From an uncultured Granulosicoccaceae bacterium (GTDB lineage Bacteria > Pseudomonadota > Gammaproteobacteria > Granulosicoccales > Granulosicoccaceae), in NCBI GenBank assembly GCA_937923745.1, contig CALDUO010000245.1, positions 1-33,840 on the forward strand: 33,840 nt of DNA, given 5' to 3'. A program made the position numbers and the translations under genes. Positions 18,097 through 25,928 of this stretch are shown piece by piece. The notes under the pieces were generated by a model. It made no database searches and was not told the origin of the DNA. It was given only the letters and a program-made list of their open reading frames with translations. Numbering within the stretch: position 1 is the first letter of the stretch; each line of letters starts with the position of its first letter.

Positions 18097-18548
18097 CAGT
18101 CGATCACTATGAGCGGTTCGCCAAACTCAACCGGCCGGCCGTCTTCGACCAACACCGCCCGCACCGTTCCTGCCACCTCTGAATCGATTTGATTCAGTAT
18201 TTTCATGGCTTCGATGATGCACAGAGTATCTCCCACGGCGACCGTTTGGCCGACTTCAACAAATGAACGTGAGCCCGGCGACGGGGCGCTATAGAACGTG
18301 CCCACCATCGGCGACTCAACTATGGTGCCCGGCGGCATTTCCGGTGCGGCTGCAACCGGTGCAACTGGCGGTACGGCCGCCGCTGGCGCAGCTGCTGCTG
18401 CCTGCACCGGTGCCTGAATGATTTGTGGCTGCACCTGCGGCTGCGAGCGCGTAATGCGAACGGACTCCTCGCCCTCAGTGATTTCTATTTCCGCGACGTC
18501 GGACTCTTCGAGCAATTCTATGAGTTTTTTTACTTTTCTTATGTCCAT
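18096..18548 (-). CDS. accB: acetyl-CoA carboxylase biotin carboxyl carrier protein
   Basis: Carries the covalently bound biotin for acetyl-CoA carboxylase. The 150-residue protein has an N-terminal helical segment ([16 protein letters not shown]), an Ala/Pro/Val/Gln linker of about 35 residues, and a C-terminal biotinyl domain starting [11 protein letters not shown]. The biotinylated lysine is Lys116 in EAMKIL, with Ile where many homologues have Met after the lysine. It is the first gene of the accB-accC-prmA run; the 209-bp gap to the divergent srkA should hold its promoter, but I cannot pick one with confidence. It is the main consumer of biotin brought in by the transporter at 25929-27956. 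Confidence 0.97.
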   Translation of the reverse strand: MDIRKVKKLIELLEESDVAEIEITEGEESVRITRSQPQVQPQIIQAPVQAAAAAPAAAVPPVAPVAAAPEMPPGTIVESPMVGTFYSAPSPGSRSFVEVGQTVAVGDTLCIIEAMKILNQIDSEVAGTVRAVLVEDGRPVEFGEPLIVID

Positions 18549-18757
18549 AAATATCTAGCCTAAATAGAGTCGGAAAGGTACCGTGGCAGGCTCTGCGTGC
18601 GGCCGCGCGACTGACCACGACAAGGTGGCGTCACACTGGCGCAGAATTGAGCTACATCACAATTTTTTAGCTAGGTGGATTTTGCAGCATTTGTGTAAAG
18701 AAGTCAGCACTTTCACACCAATTAGCCTCATTTATTACCATAAACTATCAGCTGACT

Positions 18758-19753
18758 ATGACAACAGATGCCACCACAGCGTTCCGGCACCTTGGTCCGA
18801 ATGAGATTCTGGACGCCATTGATAGCGTCGGCTACGAGACTGATGGACGGGTTTCGGCACTGAACAGTTACGAAAACCGCGTTTATCAAATAGGACTCGA
18901 AGGCGGAGAATTTATTGTTGCGAAGTTTTATCGTCCCGAACGTTGGAGCGACGACGCTATCCTGGAGGAGCATCGCTTCACCCGTGAATTGGCGGACACA
19001 GATGTACCGGTCATCGCGCCGGTTACAGACACCCGGGGACAATCTCTGTTCACGCATGGACAGTTCAGATTCGCAACATTTACCCGTGCCGGTGGTCGAC
19101 CACCCGAACTGGACAACCCGGACCAGCTGGAGGTGATAGGGCGCACTCTGGCGCGGCTGCATCTGGTCGGTGAGCTACAGCCCTTTGTCCATCGCGTGAC
19201 CATTACCCCCGACCGACTCGGACAGGCGTCGATTGAGTTTCTGCTCGGGTCGGAGCTATTGCCACCGGCTGCACGTGAGGTCTATAACGGCATTGTTACC
19301 GACATGATGACAGTTGTGTCGGCCGCCTTTGAGGGCTGCGCCGATCTGGCCCAGCTCCGCATTCACGGCGATTTTCATCCCGGCAATATACTCTGGGGCC
19401 GTGATGATACGCCGCATGTACTGGATTTCGACGATACCTGCACCGGACCCGCGATACAGGATTTGTGGATGTTCGTTTCAGGGGATCGCCAGTATCGCAC
19501 CGCACGACTGGCAGATTTGCTGGAGGGATATACGCAGTTCAGGGATTTTGACCCACGAGAGCTTCAATTACTGGAGCCGCTGCGAAGCCTAAGGCTCATT
19601 CACTATGCGGCGTGGATTGCGCGTCGCTGGGAAGACCCCGCGTTTAAGCTCGCGTTTCCGTTTTTCAGCGAGCAGCGTTTTTGGGACGAGCACATTCTGA
19701 GTCTGCGTGAACAGCGTGCGGCACTCGACGAACCACCGCTCGTCTGGGACTAG
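18758..19753 (+). CDS. srkA: stress response Ser/Thr kinase SrkA (YihE family)
   Basis: Eukaryotic-like (aminoglycoside-phosphotransferase fold) protein kinase; in E. coli SrkA counteracts MazF-linked death under stress. The 331-residue chain matches the family. The nucleotide-binding lobe shows SYENRVYQIGL and FIVAKFYRPERW. The catalytic loop is HGDFHPGNILW with Asp205 and Asn210, and the metal-binding motif is LDFDD with Asp223 and Asp225. The C-terminal helices (IHYAAWIARRWEDPAFKLAFPFF) are typical. Transcribed divergently from accB and followed by a weak intrinsic terminator. Confidence 0.93.
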   Translation: MTTDATTAFRHLGPNEILDAIDSVGYETDGRVSALNSYENRVYQIGLEGGEFIVAKFYRPERWSDDAILEEHRFTRELADTDVPVIAPVTDTRGQSLFTHGQFRFATFTRAGGRPPELDNPDQLEVIGRTLARLHLVGELQPFVHRVTITPDRLGQASIEFLLGSELLPPAAREVYNGIVTDMMTVVSAAFEGCADLAQLRIHGDFHPGNILWGRDDTPHVLDFDDTCTGPAIQDLWMFVSGDRQYRTARLADLLEGYTQFRDFDPRELQLLEPLRSLRLIHYAAWIARRWEDPAFKLAFPFFSEQRFWDEHILSLREQRAALDEPPLVWD

Positions 19754-19786
19754 ACAGGCCGGGTTTGAAACGTTAAGTCTCTTGTT

Positions 19787-19812
19787 GCGTTTTTGATAAC
19801 GCTTCTTTTTTT
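19787..19812 (+). terminator. weak intrinsic terminator after srkA
   Basis: GCGTT (19787-19791) pairs with AACGC (19798-19802), followed by TTCTTTTTTT. The stem is short, but the T-run and the location 33 bases after the srkA stop fit a terminator. Confidence 0.5.
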
Positions 19813-19928
19813 CAGCCACCGAACAGGACGCTGAATCGAGTTGTTGCAGCAATCTGTGGGTGCGCTGCGGCAAGACTTTGATAGTGCTCGAAAAGCGCTA
19901 TACCGTCCGTGAGGTGGTGCTTTCGCGA

Positions 19929-21146
19929 TTAGCTGTGATAACGCTGAAATACCAACGATGCGTTGGTGCCGCCAAATCCGAAACTGTTGGACATCACGCG
20001 CTCGAGACCCGCATTGGCTATCCTGTCGCGCACGATTGGCATGCCGTCCGCCTTGTCGTCGAGGTTATCGATGTTGGCAGAGGCAGCAATAAAATCGCCC
20101 TGTTGCATCAGCAATGAGTAGATCGCCTCTTGCACCCCGGCGGCCCCTAATGAGTGACCGGTGAGTGATTTTGTCGAGCTGACTTTTGGCATATCGTTGC
20201 CGAAAACCTCACCCATGGCACGTAACTCCGCGATATCGCCGACCGGCGTACTGGTACCGTGTGCATTGATATAGTCGATTGGACCACCCGCCGTCTCTGC
20301 CGCAAGCTTCATACACCGGGCAGCACCCTCGCCTGACGGCGCAACCATGTCATGACCGTCGGAAGTCGCGCCGTAGCCCACCAGTTCGGCATAAATTTTG
20401 GCACCACGGGCCTTTGCATGCTCCAGTTCTTCGAGCACCAACATACCACCGCCACCGGCAATCACAAATCCGTCGCGATCGCGGTCATAAGCACGAGATG
20501 CTTTACCGGGCTGATCATTATATTGCGTGGACAGCGCACCCATTGCGTCAAACAAACAGCTGAGCGTCCAGTGTTCTTCTTCACCACCACCGGCAAAAAT
20601 AACATCTTGTTTGTTTAGCTGAATTTGCTCCATGCCCGTGCCGATGCAGTGTGCGCTGGTGGAGCAGGCAGAGGCGATGGAGTAATTGATGCCTTTGATT
20701 TTGAACGGCGTTGCCAGACAGGCCGAGACCGTGCTGCCCATGGTTTGGGTGACCCGATAAGGGCCAACGCGTCGAAGACCACGCTCGCGAAGGATATCGG
20801 CGGCTTCAACCTGACTGTTGGATGACGCACCGCCCGAGCCGGCAATGATCCCCGCGCGTGGGTTGGATACCTGTGCTTCACTCAAACCGGAGTCTGCAAT
20901 CGCATTGGCCATTGCAATATAGGCATAGGCTGCGGCTTCGCCCATAAAGCGTAGCTGCTTTCGATCGATGCTTTCTTTGAGATCGATGTCGGGTCGGGCT
21001 GCTATATGACTGCGCATACCAATATCGGCATACTCGGGCCGAGCAGTAATGCCGCTACGCCCCTCTTTTAATGCTGCGGTGACTGTTTCAGCATCATTGC
21101 CAAGGCAAGACACGATACCCATTCCTGTCACGACTACACGACGCAT
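19929..21146 (-). CDS. fabB: 3-oxoacyl-ACP synthase I
   Basis: Condensing enzyme that elongates the cis-3-decenoyl-ACP made by FabA and so is needed for unsaturated fatty acids. The 405-residue chain has the KAS I catalytic triad: Cys161 in [12 protein letters not shown], His296 in [11 protein letters not shown] and His331 in TGHSLGAAG, each two residues before the E. coli FabB numbering. The tail [14 protein letters not shown] is diagnostic. It follows fabA after 55 bases, the usual fabA-fabB operon. It ends convergently with srkA. Confidence 0.97.
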   Translation of the reverse strand: MRRVVVTGMGIVSCLGNDAETVTAALKEGRSGITARPEYADIGMRSHIAARPDIDLKESIDRKQLRFMGEAAAYAYIAMANAIADSGLSEAQVSNPRAGIIAGSGGASSNSQVEAADILRERGLRRVGPYRVTQTMGSTVSACLATPFKIKGINYSIASACSTSAHCIGTGMEQIQLNKQDVIFAGGGEEEHWTLSCLFDAMGALSTQYNDQPGKASRAYDRDRDGFVIAGGGGMLVLEELEHAKARGAKIYAELVGYGATSDGHDMVAPSGEGAARCMKLAAETAGGPIDYINAHGTSTPVGDIAELRAMGEVFGNDMPKVSSTKSLTGHSLGAAGVQEAIYSLLMQQGDFIAASANIDNLDDKADGMPIVRDRIANAGLERVMSNSFGFGGTNASLVFQRYHS

Positions 21147-21201
21147 TTCGCTGACCCTAAAGTTTGAAAGTTAATTGAACGAGCGTTGAGTTTCGCCAGG
21201 C

Positions 21202-21717
21202 TCAGAAGTCTTCGGTTGACGTAAACAGGCCGACACGCAAGTCTTTGGCAGTGTAAATTTCGCGACCGTCCACCAACATACTGCCGTCGGCTATGCCCAT
21301 GACGAGCTTTCGCTCGATAAGACGTTTCATCTGTAGGTGATAGGTGACGGTTTTTGCACCAGGCAACACCTGGCCGAAAAATTTGACCTCGCCAGCGCCG
21401 AGCGCACGCCCTCTGCCGGGGTTACCTTTCCAGCCCAGAAAAAATCCGACGAGCTGCCACATGGCATCAAGACCGAGACAGCCGGGCATCACCGGATCAC
21501 CTCGGAAGTGGCAATCGAAAAACCACAGGGACGGATCAATATCGAGTTCTGCCTTGATTTCGCCTTTATCGTGCTCTCCGCCATCACTGGTGATTAGCGT
21601 TATGCGATCCATCATCAACATATTGGGCAGCGGCAGTCTTGCATTTCCCTCGCCGAACATATCCCCTTCTCCGCAGGCGAGCAGCTCTTCACGGGAATAG
21701 GCGTTCTTTTGATTCAC
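21202..21717 (-). CDS. fabA: 3-hydroxydecanoyl-ACP dehydratase/isomerase
   Basis: Dehydrates 3-hydroxydecanoyl-ACP and isomerises trans-2 to cis-3-decenoyl-ACP, the branch point to unsaturated fatty acids. The 171-residue hot-dog protein has the active-site His70 ([14 protein letters not shown]) and Asp84 ([13 protein letters not shown]). Start is a GTG at 21717: an in-frame stop sits immediately upstream and a GGAG lies five bases before the GTG (complement of 21723-21726), so initiation is well supported. It precedes fabB and follows the thiolase-fold gene after 87 bases. Confidence 0.97.
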   Translation of the reverse strand: MNQKNAYSREELLACGEGDMFGEGNARLPLPNMLMMDRITLITSDGGEHDKGEIKAELDIDPSLWFFDCHFRGDPVMPGCLGLDAMWQLVGFFLGWKGNPGRGRALGAGEVKFFGQVLPGAKTVTYHLQMKRLIERKLVMGIADGSMLVDGREIYTAKDLRVGLFTSTEDF

Positions 21718-21804
21718 TTAGGCTCCGTTTATATCCTGATAGCAGTTTTATGTTGCATGCTTTCGCGGCCGTGATGTTAACCGCTACAGCGTTTCAGTAC
21801 CAGT

Positions 21805-22953
21805 TTATTCACGGGTGAAAGCGCTCGACAGTCCCATACCGCCCCCAATACCGAGCGTCGCTATGCCCGTTTCACCGCGAGGAAGCCCATGAAAAAGACG
21901 ACTGACCAGCAGCGCACCGGATGCGCCGTATGGGTGACCAAGGGCCAACGCGCCACCAAACGGATTTAATGCCTCATCACGTATTTGCAGCTGCTGTTGA
22001 CACGCAAGGACTTGTGCAGCGAAGGCTTCTGTAATTTCGATTTGATGAACGTCATTTATAGTCAGATCGAGCTGCTGCAATAACCGTGTTGTCGCGGGCA
22101 CAGGTCCAATACCCAAATAGTGTGGGTCTACACCTACTGCAGTCGCCGCCCGAAAATACAGTGGCTTTTGTTCTGACTTGAACAGCGAATCGGCAAGCTC
22201 GGCGGACGCCAGCAATACAAGGCAGGCACCGTCATTCACCGGGCACGCATTGCCGGCAGTGACCTGCCCGTCTGCCTTAAATACCGGCTTGAGTGACCGA
22301 AGCGCCTCGAGGGAGCAGTCGGCCCGATAACATTCATCGGTGTCGATGTGATTGACCGCTACCAACTCGCGATCGAACGCGCCACTGCCCAGCATTTGTA
22401 CAGTTTTGCGATGGCTATTGAGCGCAAACTGGTCGGCCCCGGCCCGGGTGATACCAAAGCGCGCGGCAACGTTTTCGGCGGCGATACCCATATCGGGATC
22501 ACCCAGCACTGCTGGCACAAACCGGGCTCGACCATAAAACTGCGGGGTGTTTTCGTGTTCCTGAGTACGATCAGCGCGTAACGGAGCGGTACTGGTGCTC
22601 TCAACGCCACCGGCAATGACGACACTCGCAGCGCCGGTTTGTATCAGCCTCGCACCGAGATTGATGGCCTCGAGGCCAGAGCCGCACTGCCGGTCGACCG
22701 TTACCCCGGGCACCGTGACCGGCAGTCCGGCCTCCAGCGCAGACAGTCGGGCAATGTTGCCACCCGGCCCTGCGGCATTGCCCAGAATGACCTCGTCGAC
22801 ACCATCCTGCAACGAAGGATACCGCCGAATCAGCGCGCGGATCAGCGGTGCAACCAGCTGCTCGACCGGCAAGTGACGCAGTGCGCCGTCGCGCTTGCCA
22901 ATAGGGGTTCGCACTGCATCGGCGACAGCCACAGAGTGAAGTGACAGCGTCAT
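21805..22953 (-). CDS. thiolase-family protein with two altered catalytic motifs
   Basis: A 382-residue protein with a full thiolase fold, starting at the ATG at 22953, which overlaps the stop of the upstream acyl-CoA ligase (ATGA). The acyl-accepting cysteine is present (Cys90 in VDRQCGSGLEAINLG), as is the GHP histidine (His340 in ALALGHPYGASGA). However, the motif usually NEAFA reads TEAFA (Thr308) and the last active-site motif, usually CIGGG, reads GIGGGMG with Gly368 (codon GGT at 21852-21850) in place of the second cysteine. By established thiolase chemistry these residues serve the oxyanion hole and the acid/base step, so ordinary condensation or thiolysis is doubtful. It may be an acyl-transferase with other chemistry, or inactive. 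Its partner ligase suggests acyl-CoA as substrate. Confidence 0.85.
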   Translation of the reverse strand: MTLSLHSVAVADAVRTPIGKRDGALRHLPVEQLVAPLIRALIRRYPSLQDGVDEVILGNAAGPGGNIARLSALEAGLPVTVPGVTVDRQCGSGLEAINLGARLIQTGAASVVIAGGVESTSTAPLRADRTQEHENTPQFYGRARFVPAVLGDPDMGIAAENVAARFGITRAGADQFALNSHRKTVQMLGSGAFDRELVAVNHIDTDECYRADCSLEALRSLKPVFKADGQVTAGNACPVNDGACLVLLASAELADSLFKSEQKPLYFRAATAVGVDPHYLGIGPVPATTRLLQQLDLTINDVHQIEITEAFAAQVLACQQQLQIRDEALNPFGGALALGHPYGASGALLVSRLFHGLPRGETGIATLGIGGGMGLSSAFTRE

Positions 22954-25067
22954 AGCGCAGTAATCGCGCGATGTCCGGTTTGCAGCCACTGCTGCAGCGT
23001 AACGCGATCAATTTTCAGGCTGCGAGTTAACGGCCAGTCGTCGATAAGGAAGTATCGTTTGGGGCGCTGATGTGGCTCCAGCTGCACCAAAGCATGATTA
23101 TGTAGCTTTTCTTTTAGCAGTTTATAGGGGGGAGCCGTTACTGCCGAGGGGAATTTTCGGGTGTCTGAAGTTGCGGACGATTTTGTTGGGGTGTCTGGCA
23201 TTTCCACGGGTGTTGTCTGGAGACGAATTTTTTGGGTGTCTGAAAGTACCTCCACTGGTGCAGGTGAGTTTTTTTGGGTGTCTGAAATTGCCACAGCACT
23301 GGCCACATCGGCACTGGCAGTATCCGCATTGACCGTATCCGCACTGGCCGCATCCGCATTGGCAGGCAAGATTTTGCGATCGGTGTTGAGTTTGATTACC
23401 GCCACCACCCGTTGTCCCCACATCGCATCGGCAACACCCAGTACTCGGCAGCTTTCCACAGAGTCTAGCCGCTCGATCGCCCGCTCTACGATGGCGGGGT
23501 ACAGATTCAGCCCACCGGAAATGATCATATTACTGGCACGATCAACCAAGTGCAGAAAGCCTTGCTCGTCCAACCGGCCCACGTCACCCACTGTGGCGGC
23601 AAACCGCCCCGCTCTGCTAACGCCGTGCAGCGGCACAATACGCTGCCCATCACGATCGATGTACCCACGTGCCAACATATCACTCGCAATAAAAATCTGA
23701 CCGGCGTCCTCTGCCGTTACCACCGCCCCGTGGACCGGATCGGAAGTCGCGCTGTCACACGAATCGGGAATGGTCGATTCCGTATCGATCACCGTTTCAA
23801 CCATTGGCACTATCGTGATGTCCACACCTTCAAACGCCGCCCCAACAGAGTGTGTTGGCGGCTGCATCGGCAAGTGTTTTGCGTCGTGCCTGACCGACAC
23901 AAAACTGAGCTCTGACGCTCCGTAGTATTCGCTGACAATGGTGTCCGGCCAAAGGGTTTGCACATCGTTGAGCAACATGGGACTCAGCTTATCCCCGGCA
24001 CAGATGATACGCCGGGGGCCTCGAAGCGCTTTGTCACCGTTTGCCTCAGAGATTATTTTTGTCAGCATGGTCGGCACCACCACCAGCCTATCGATTGTCA
24101 TGGTTTGCATCAGCTCGAGGCAGTAGCTCGCATTAAAGCGTTGCTGCAGATACACCGTGCCGCCAGCATCCAGACTTTCTGCCACCGCGAAAAATGACAA
24201 TCCATGAGACACAGGGCCCGGAATCAACGTTGTCTTATCGGCACAACTGCCGAAAGCCTGCGCGGCGCAACGGAAAGACTCGATCCATGATTGCCTTGTC
24301 CGCACAAACGCCTTCGGAATGCCGCTGGAGCCGGAGGTAAACCCAATCAGAAAGTCGCGCTGGTTGTTATCTCTATTATCCGTGCACGACGAACCAGGCT
24401 GAGCAGAATCGGAGCTGGCTGAATTGGCGTTACTTGCATTTGCATTGCAGGCCGACGAGGACTGACCTCCCACATTCAAGGACGGCGCTGCAAACGCAAT
24501 GGTCGCCAACCACGCCAGCGTCTCACCATAACGGCCTGCCGCCAATTCCTCGCGACGATTATTCAAAATCGCAACAAGATCTACACTCTGAAAATTTGGG
24601 GTGTCTGAATTTAAATTTGGGGTGTCTGAATTTAAATTTGGGGTGTCTGAATTTAAATTTCGGGTGTCTGAATTTAAATTTCGGGTGTCTGGATTTAAAT
24701 TTGGGGTGTCTGGATTTAAATTTGGGGTGTCTGGATTTAAATTTGGGGTGTCTGGATTTGAATTTGGGGTGTCTGGAATTAAGTCGCTGTAATGCTCAAA
24801 CCAGACAGGGTCTGCCTGCACCAGCACCAGATCAGACTGCAGGCAGGCCACCAGTGCTGCCAGCGTCTGAACAGAGTTGTTGCAGAGCACCGGTATGCGA
24901 GAGCCTGCAACGGGATGGCCCCATCCCGCCACCAATGATTCGGCGTACCTCTGCAGGACTCGATAATCCACCGAACTGGCGGTGCGGAAGTCGCCAGACG
25001 GATCGGACAGATAGCAGGCTATCTGTTGTCGGCACTCCCAGTGTGCGGGAGCCGTGGCATCAAGCAC
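22950..25067 (-). CDS. AMP-forming acyl-CoA ligase (ANL superfamily) interrupted by translated repeats
   Basis: A 705-residue ANL-superfamily enzyme, expected to activate a carboxylic acid to acyl-AMP and then acyl-CoA. Motifs in order: the P-loop GFTSGSSGIPKA (about residues 239-252), SEYYGASE, VGDVGRLDEQGFLHLVDR, NMIISGGLNLYP, and the C-terminal lysine in PLTRSLKIDR. It is longer than the usual 500-550 residues because of three low-complexity insertions: seven-residue repeats NPDTPNL/NSDTPNL (residues 94-157), an Asn/Ser/Ala-rich block before the P-loop, and a block at 566-637 with SAD repeats and five SDTQK-like motifs. The frame stays open through all of them. Start is a GTG at 25067, with a stop five codons upstream and no clear ribosome site. 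Overlaps the thiolase gene by 4 bases. Substrate is unknown; pimelate-like acids are possible given the bioY context. Confidence 0.85.
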   Translation of the reverse strand: MLDATAPAHWECRQQIACYLSDPSGDFRTASSVDYRVLQRYAESLVAGWGHPVAGSRIPVLCNNSVQTLAALVACLQSDLVLVQADPVWFEHYSDLIPDTPNSNPDTPNLNPDTPNLNPDTPNLNPDTRNLNSDTRNLNSDTPNLNSDTPNLNSDTPNFQSVDLVAILNNRREELAAGRYGETLAWLATIAFAAPSLNVGGQSSSACNANASNANSASSDSAQPGSSCTDNRDNNQRDFLIGFTSGSSGIPKAFVRTRQSWIESFRCAAQAFGSCADKTTLIPGPVSHGLSFFAVAESLDAGGTVYLQQRFNASYCLELMQTMTIDRLVVVPTMLTKIISEANGDKALRGPRRIICAGDKLSPMLLNDVQTLWPDTIVSEYYGASELSFVSVRHDAKHLPMQPPTHSVGAAFEGVDITIVPMVETVIDTESTIPDSCDSATSDPVHGAVVTAEDAGQIFIASDMLARGYIDRDGQRIVPLHGVSRAGRFAATVGDVGRLDEQGFLHLVDRASNMIISGGLNLYPAIVERAIERLDSVESCRVLGVADAMWGQRVVAVIKLNTDRKILPANADAASADTVNADTASADVASAVAISDTQKNSPAPVEVLSDTQKIRLQTTPVEMPDTPTKSSATSDTRKFPSAVTAPPYKLLKEKLHNHALVQLEPHQRPKRYFLIDDWPLTRSLKIDRVTLQQWLQTGHRAITAL
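23158..23289. repeat. five irregular copies of the GGGTGTCTG motif
   Basis: Core copies on the + strand at about 23159, 23189, 23208 (with extra bases inside), 23234 and 23276, often after a T-run and before A/G-A-rich sequence. Spacing is irregular. On the coding strand they give SDTQK, SDTQK, PDTPTK and SDTRK within the C-terminal domain of the ligase. Confidence 0.85.
23296..23370. repeat. 15-bp tandem repeat, five units (SADTVNAD type)
   Basis: Five 15-bp units starting GCACTGGC or GCATTG on the + strand, directly beside the GGGTGTCTG cluster. They encode the NADAASADTVNADTASADVA stretch of the ligase. Confidence 0.85.
24598..24786. repeat. 21-bp tandem repeat, nine units
   Basis: Nine contiguous 21-bp units. 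Each is GGGGTGTCTG (or CGGGTGTCTG in units 4 and 5) followed by RATTTAAATTT; units 1-4 have A and units 5-8 have G at the R position, and the ninth is diverged at its end. A half unit (CTCTGAAAATTT) precedes the array. On the coding strand each unit gives seven residues, (N)-P/S-D-T-P/R-N-L. The eight-base palindrome ATTTAAAT recurs in most units. Confidence 0.97.
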
Positions 25068-25099
25068 AGAACGGGTTCAACGTGTGAAACGACAACAGT

Positions 25100-25861
25100 C
25101 TATTGGCCCGCAAACACACGCTGCAGCAGCTCACTGGTACGTTTTAGCGGATTTGCTCTTATGGCTGCCTCTTCTTCGGCGATATACAGAAAAATGCCAT
25201 CCATACCCTTATCAACCACATGAGAGGTCAAGTCGGTCTCAACTTTCGGCGCAAACGGAATTTTGTTGTAGCTGGACATCAGATTCGTGAAATAAGAAAC
25301 CGCCCCCACCTCGGACAGCGACCGATCCACAATGGGCGACATCGCGTTCCCCAAATCGCTCCGCGTGCGGTCCTCAAAATATTGGGTAGCTGCGTTATCA
25401 GGCCCTTGTAAGATGCCTTTTGCGTCGCTGACACTCATCGACTTTACCGCATCAACAAATAGCGATTTTGCTTTGGGCGTTGCTGCCTCCGCAGCTTCAT
25501 TCAGTTTATTCTCAAGCTCGACAAACCGGCCGTCCAAACCCACTTTTGCAGCGAAGTCACGTGCTTTTGCCAACGACGACGGTAACGGTATACGAACCTT
25601 CGGATCACCTGCAAATCCACCCGACGCCCCTAATTTCGATACAACAGCGGTTGATCCTTTCGTCAGTGCCTCTTTCAGGCCAGCTGTAATTTCGTCGCCT
25701 GATACGGCACCGCCGGCAGCACCACCGCTGAGCACACCGGTCTTTTTTAGCGTATCGAGCGCTTCAGTGCTGGCGCAGCCTGCCAGTGCACCAATTGATA
25801 ATAGTGCCGCAAGCGAGCGAACAGTTATACGACGTAGGTGAATCAATGAGTGTAAAGCCAT
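25100..25861 (-). CDS. DUF4197 family lipoprotein
   Basis: A 253-residue predicted lipoprotein: a basic N-terminus, hydrophobic SLAALLSIGALAGC with the lipobox LAGC (lipidated cysteine at residue 29), then a mature domain rich in Ala, Lys and Asp that matches DUF4197 (TAGLKEALTKGSTAVVSKLG, VRIPLPSSL, GILQGPDNAATQYFEDRTRS, and the end TDLTSHVVDKGMDGIFLYIAEEE). An AAGGAG lies about ten bases before the ATG at 25861. It sits between bioY (67 bases upstream) and the acyl-CoA ligase (32 bases downstream) on the same strand, so it may be part of that message. Function is unknown. Confidence 0.88.
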   Translation of the reverse strand: MALHSLIHLRRITVRSLAALLSIGALAGCASTEALDTLKKTGVLSGGAAGGAVSGDEITAGLKEALTKGSTAVVSKLGASGGFAGDPKVRIPLPSSLAKARDFAAKVGLDGRFVELENKLNEAAEAATPKAKSLFVDAVKSMSVSDAKGILQGPDNAATQYFEDRTRSDLGNAMSPIVDRSLSEVGAVSYFTNLMSSYNKIPFAPKVETDLTSHVVDKGMDGIFLYIAEEEAAIRANPLKRTSELLQRVFAGQ

Positions 25862-25928
25862 AACGAGAGTGCTCCTTGTCGGGGTGAGTCGTATGAATGG
25901 GGGGGATTTGTGATTGAATCTGCTTGGG

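Noticed and set aside
19589-19873. A 94-codon minus-strand frame between fabB and srkA.
   Set aside because: Most of it is antisense to the conserved end of srkA, and it has no recognisable family or ribosome site.
22954-22989. Longer thiolase start at 22989.
   Set aside because: The ATG at 22953 overlaps the ligase stop in an ATGA and gives the standard thiolase N-terminus; the extra residues do not match the family.
24598-24786. CRISPR-like array.
   Set aside because: Units are contiguous 21-mers with no unique spacers and no cas genes nearby; it is a plain tandem repeat.
24434-25087. A 217-codon open frame on the + strand full of GCLNLN and GCLDLN repeats.
   Set aside because: It is antisense to the acyl-CoA ligase, which has all ANL motifs. 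A 21-bp repeat without stops keeps several frames open at once.
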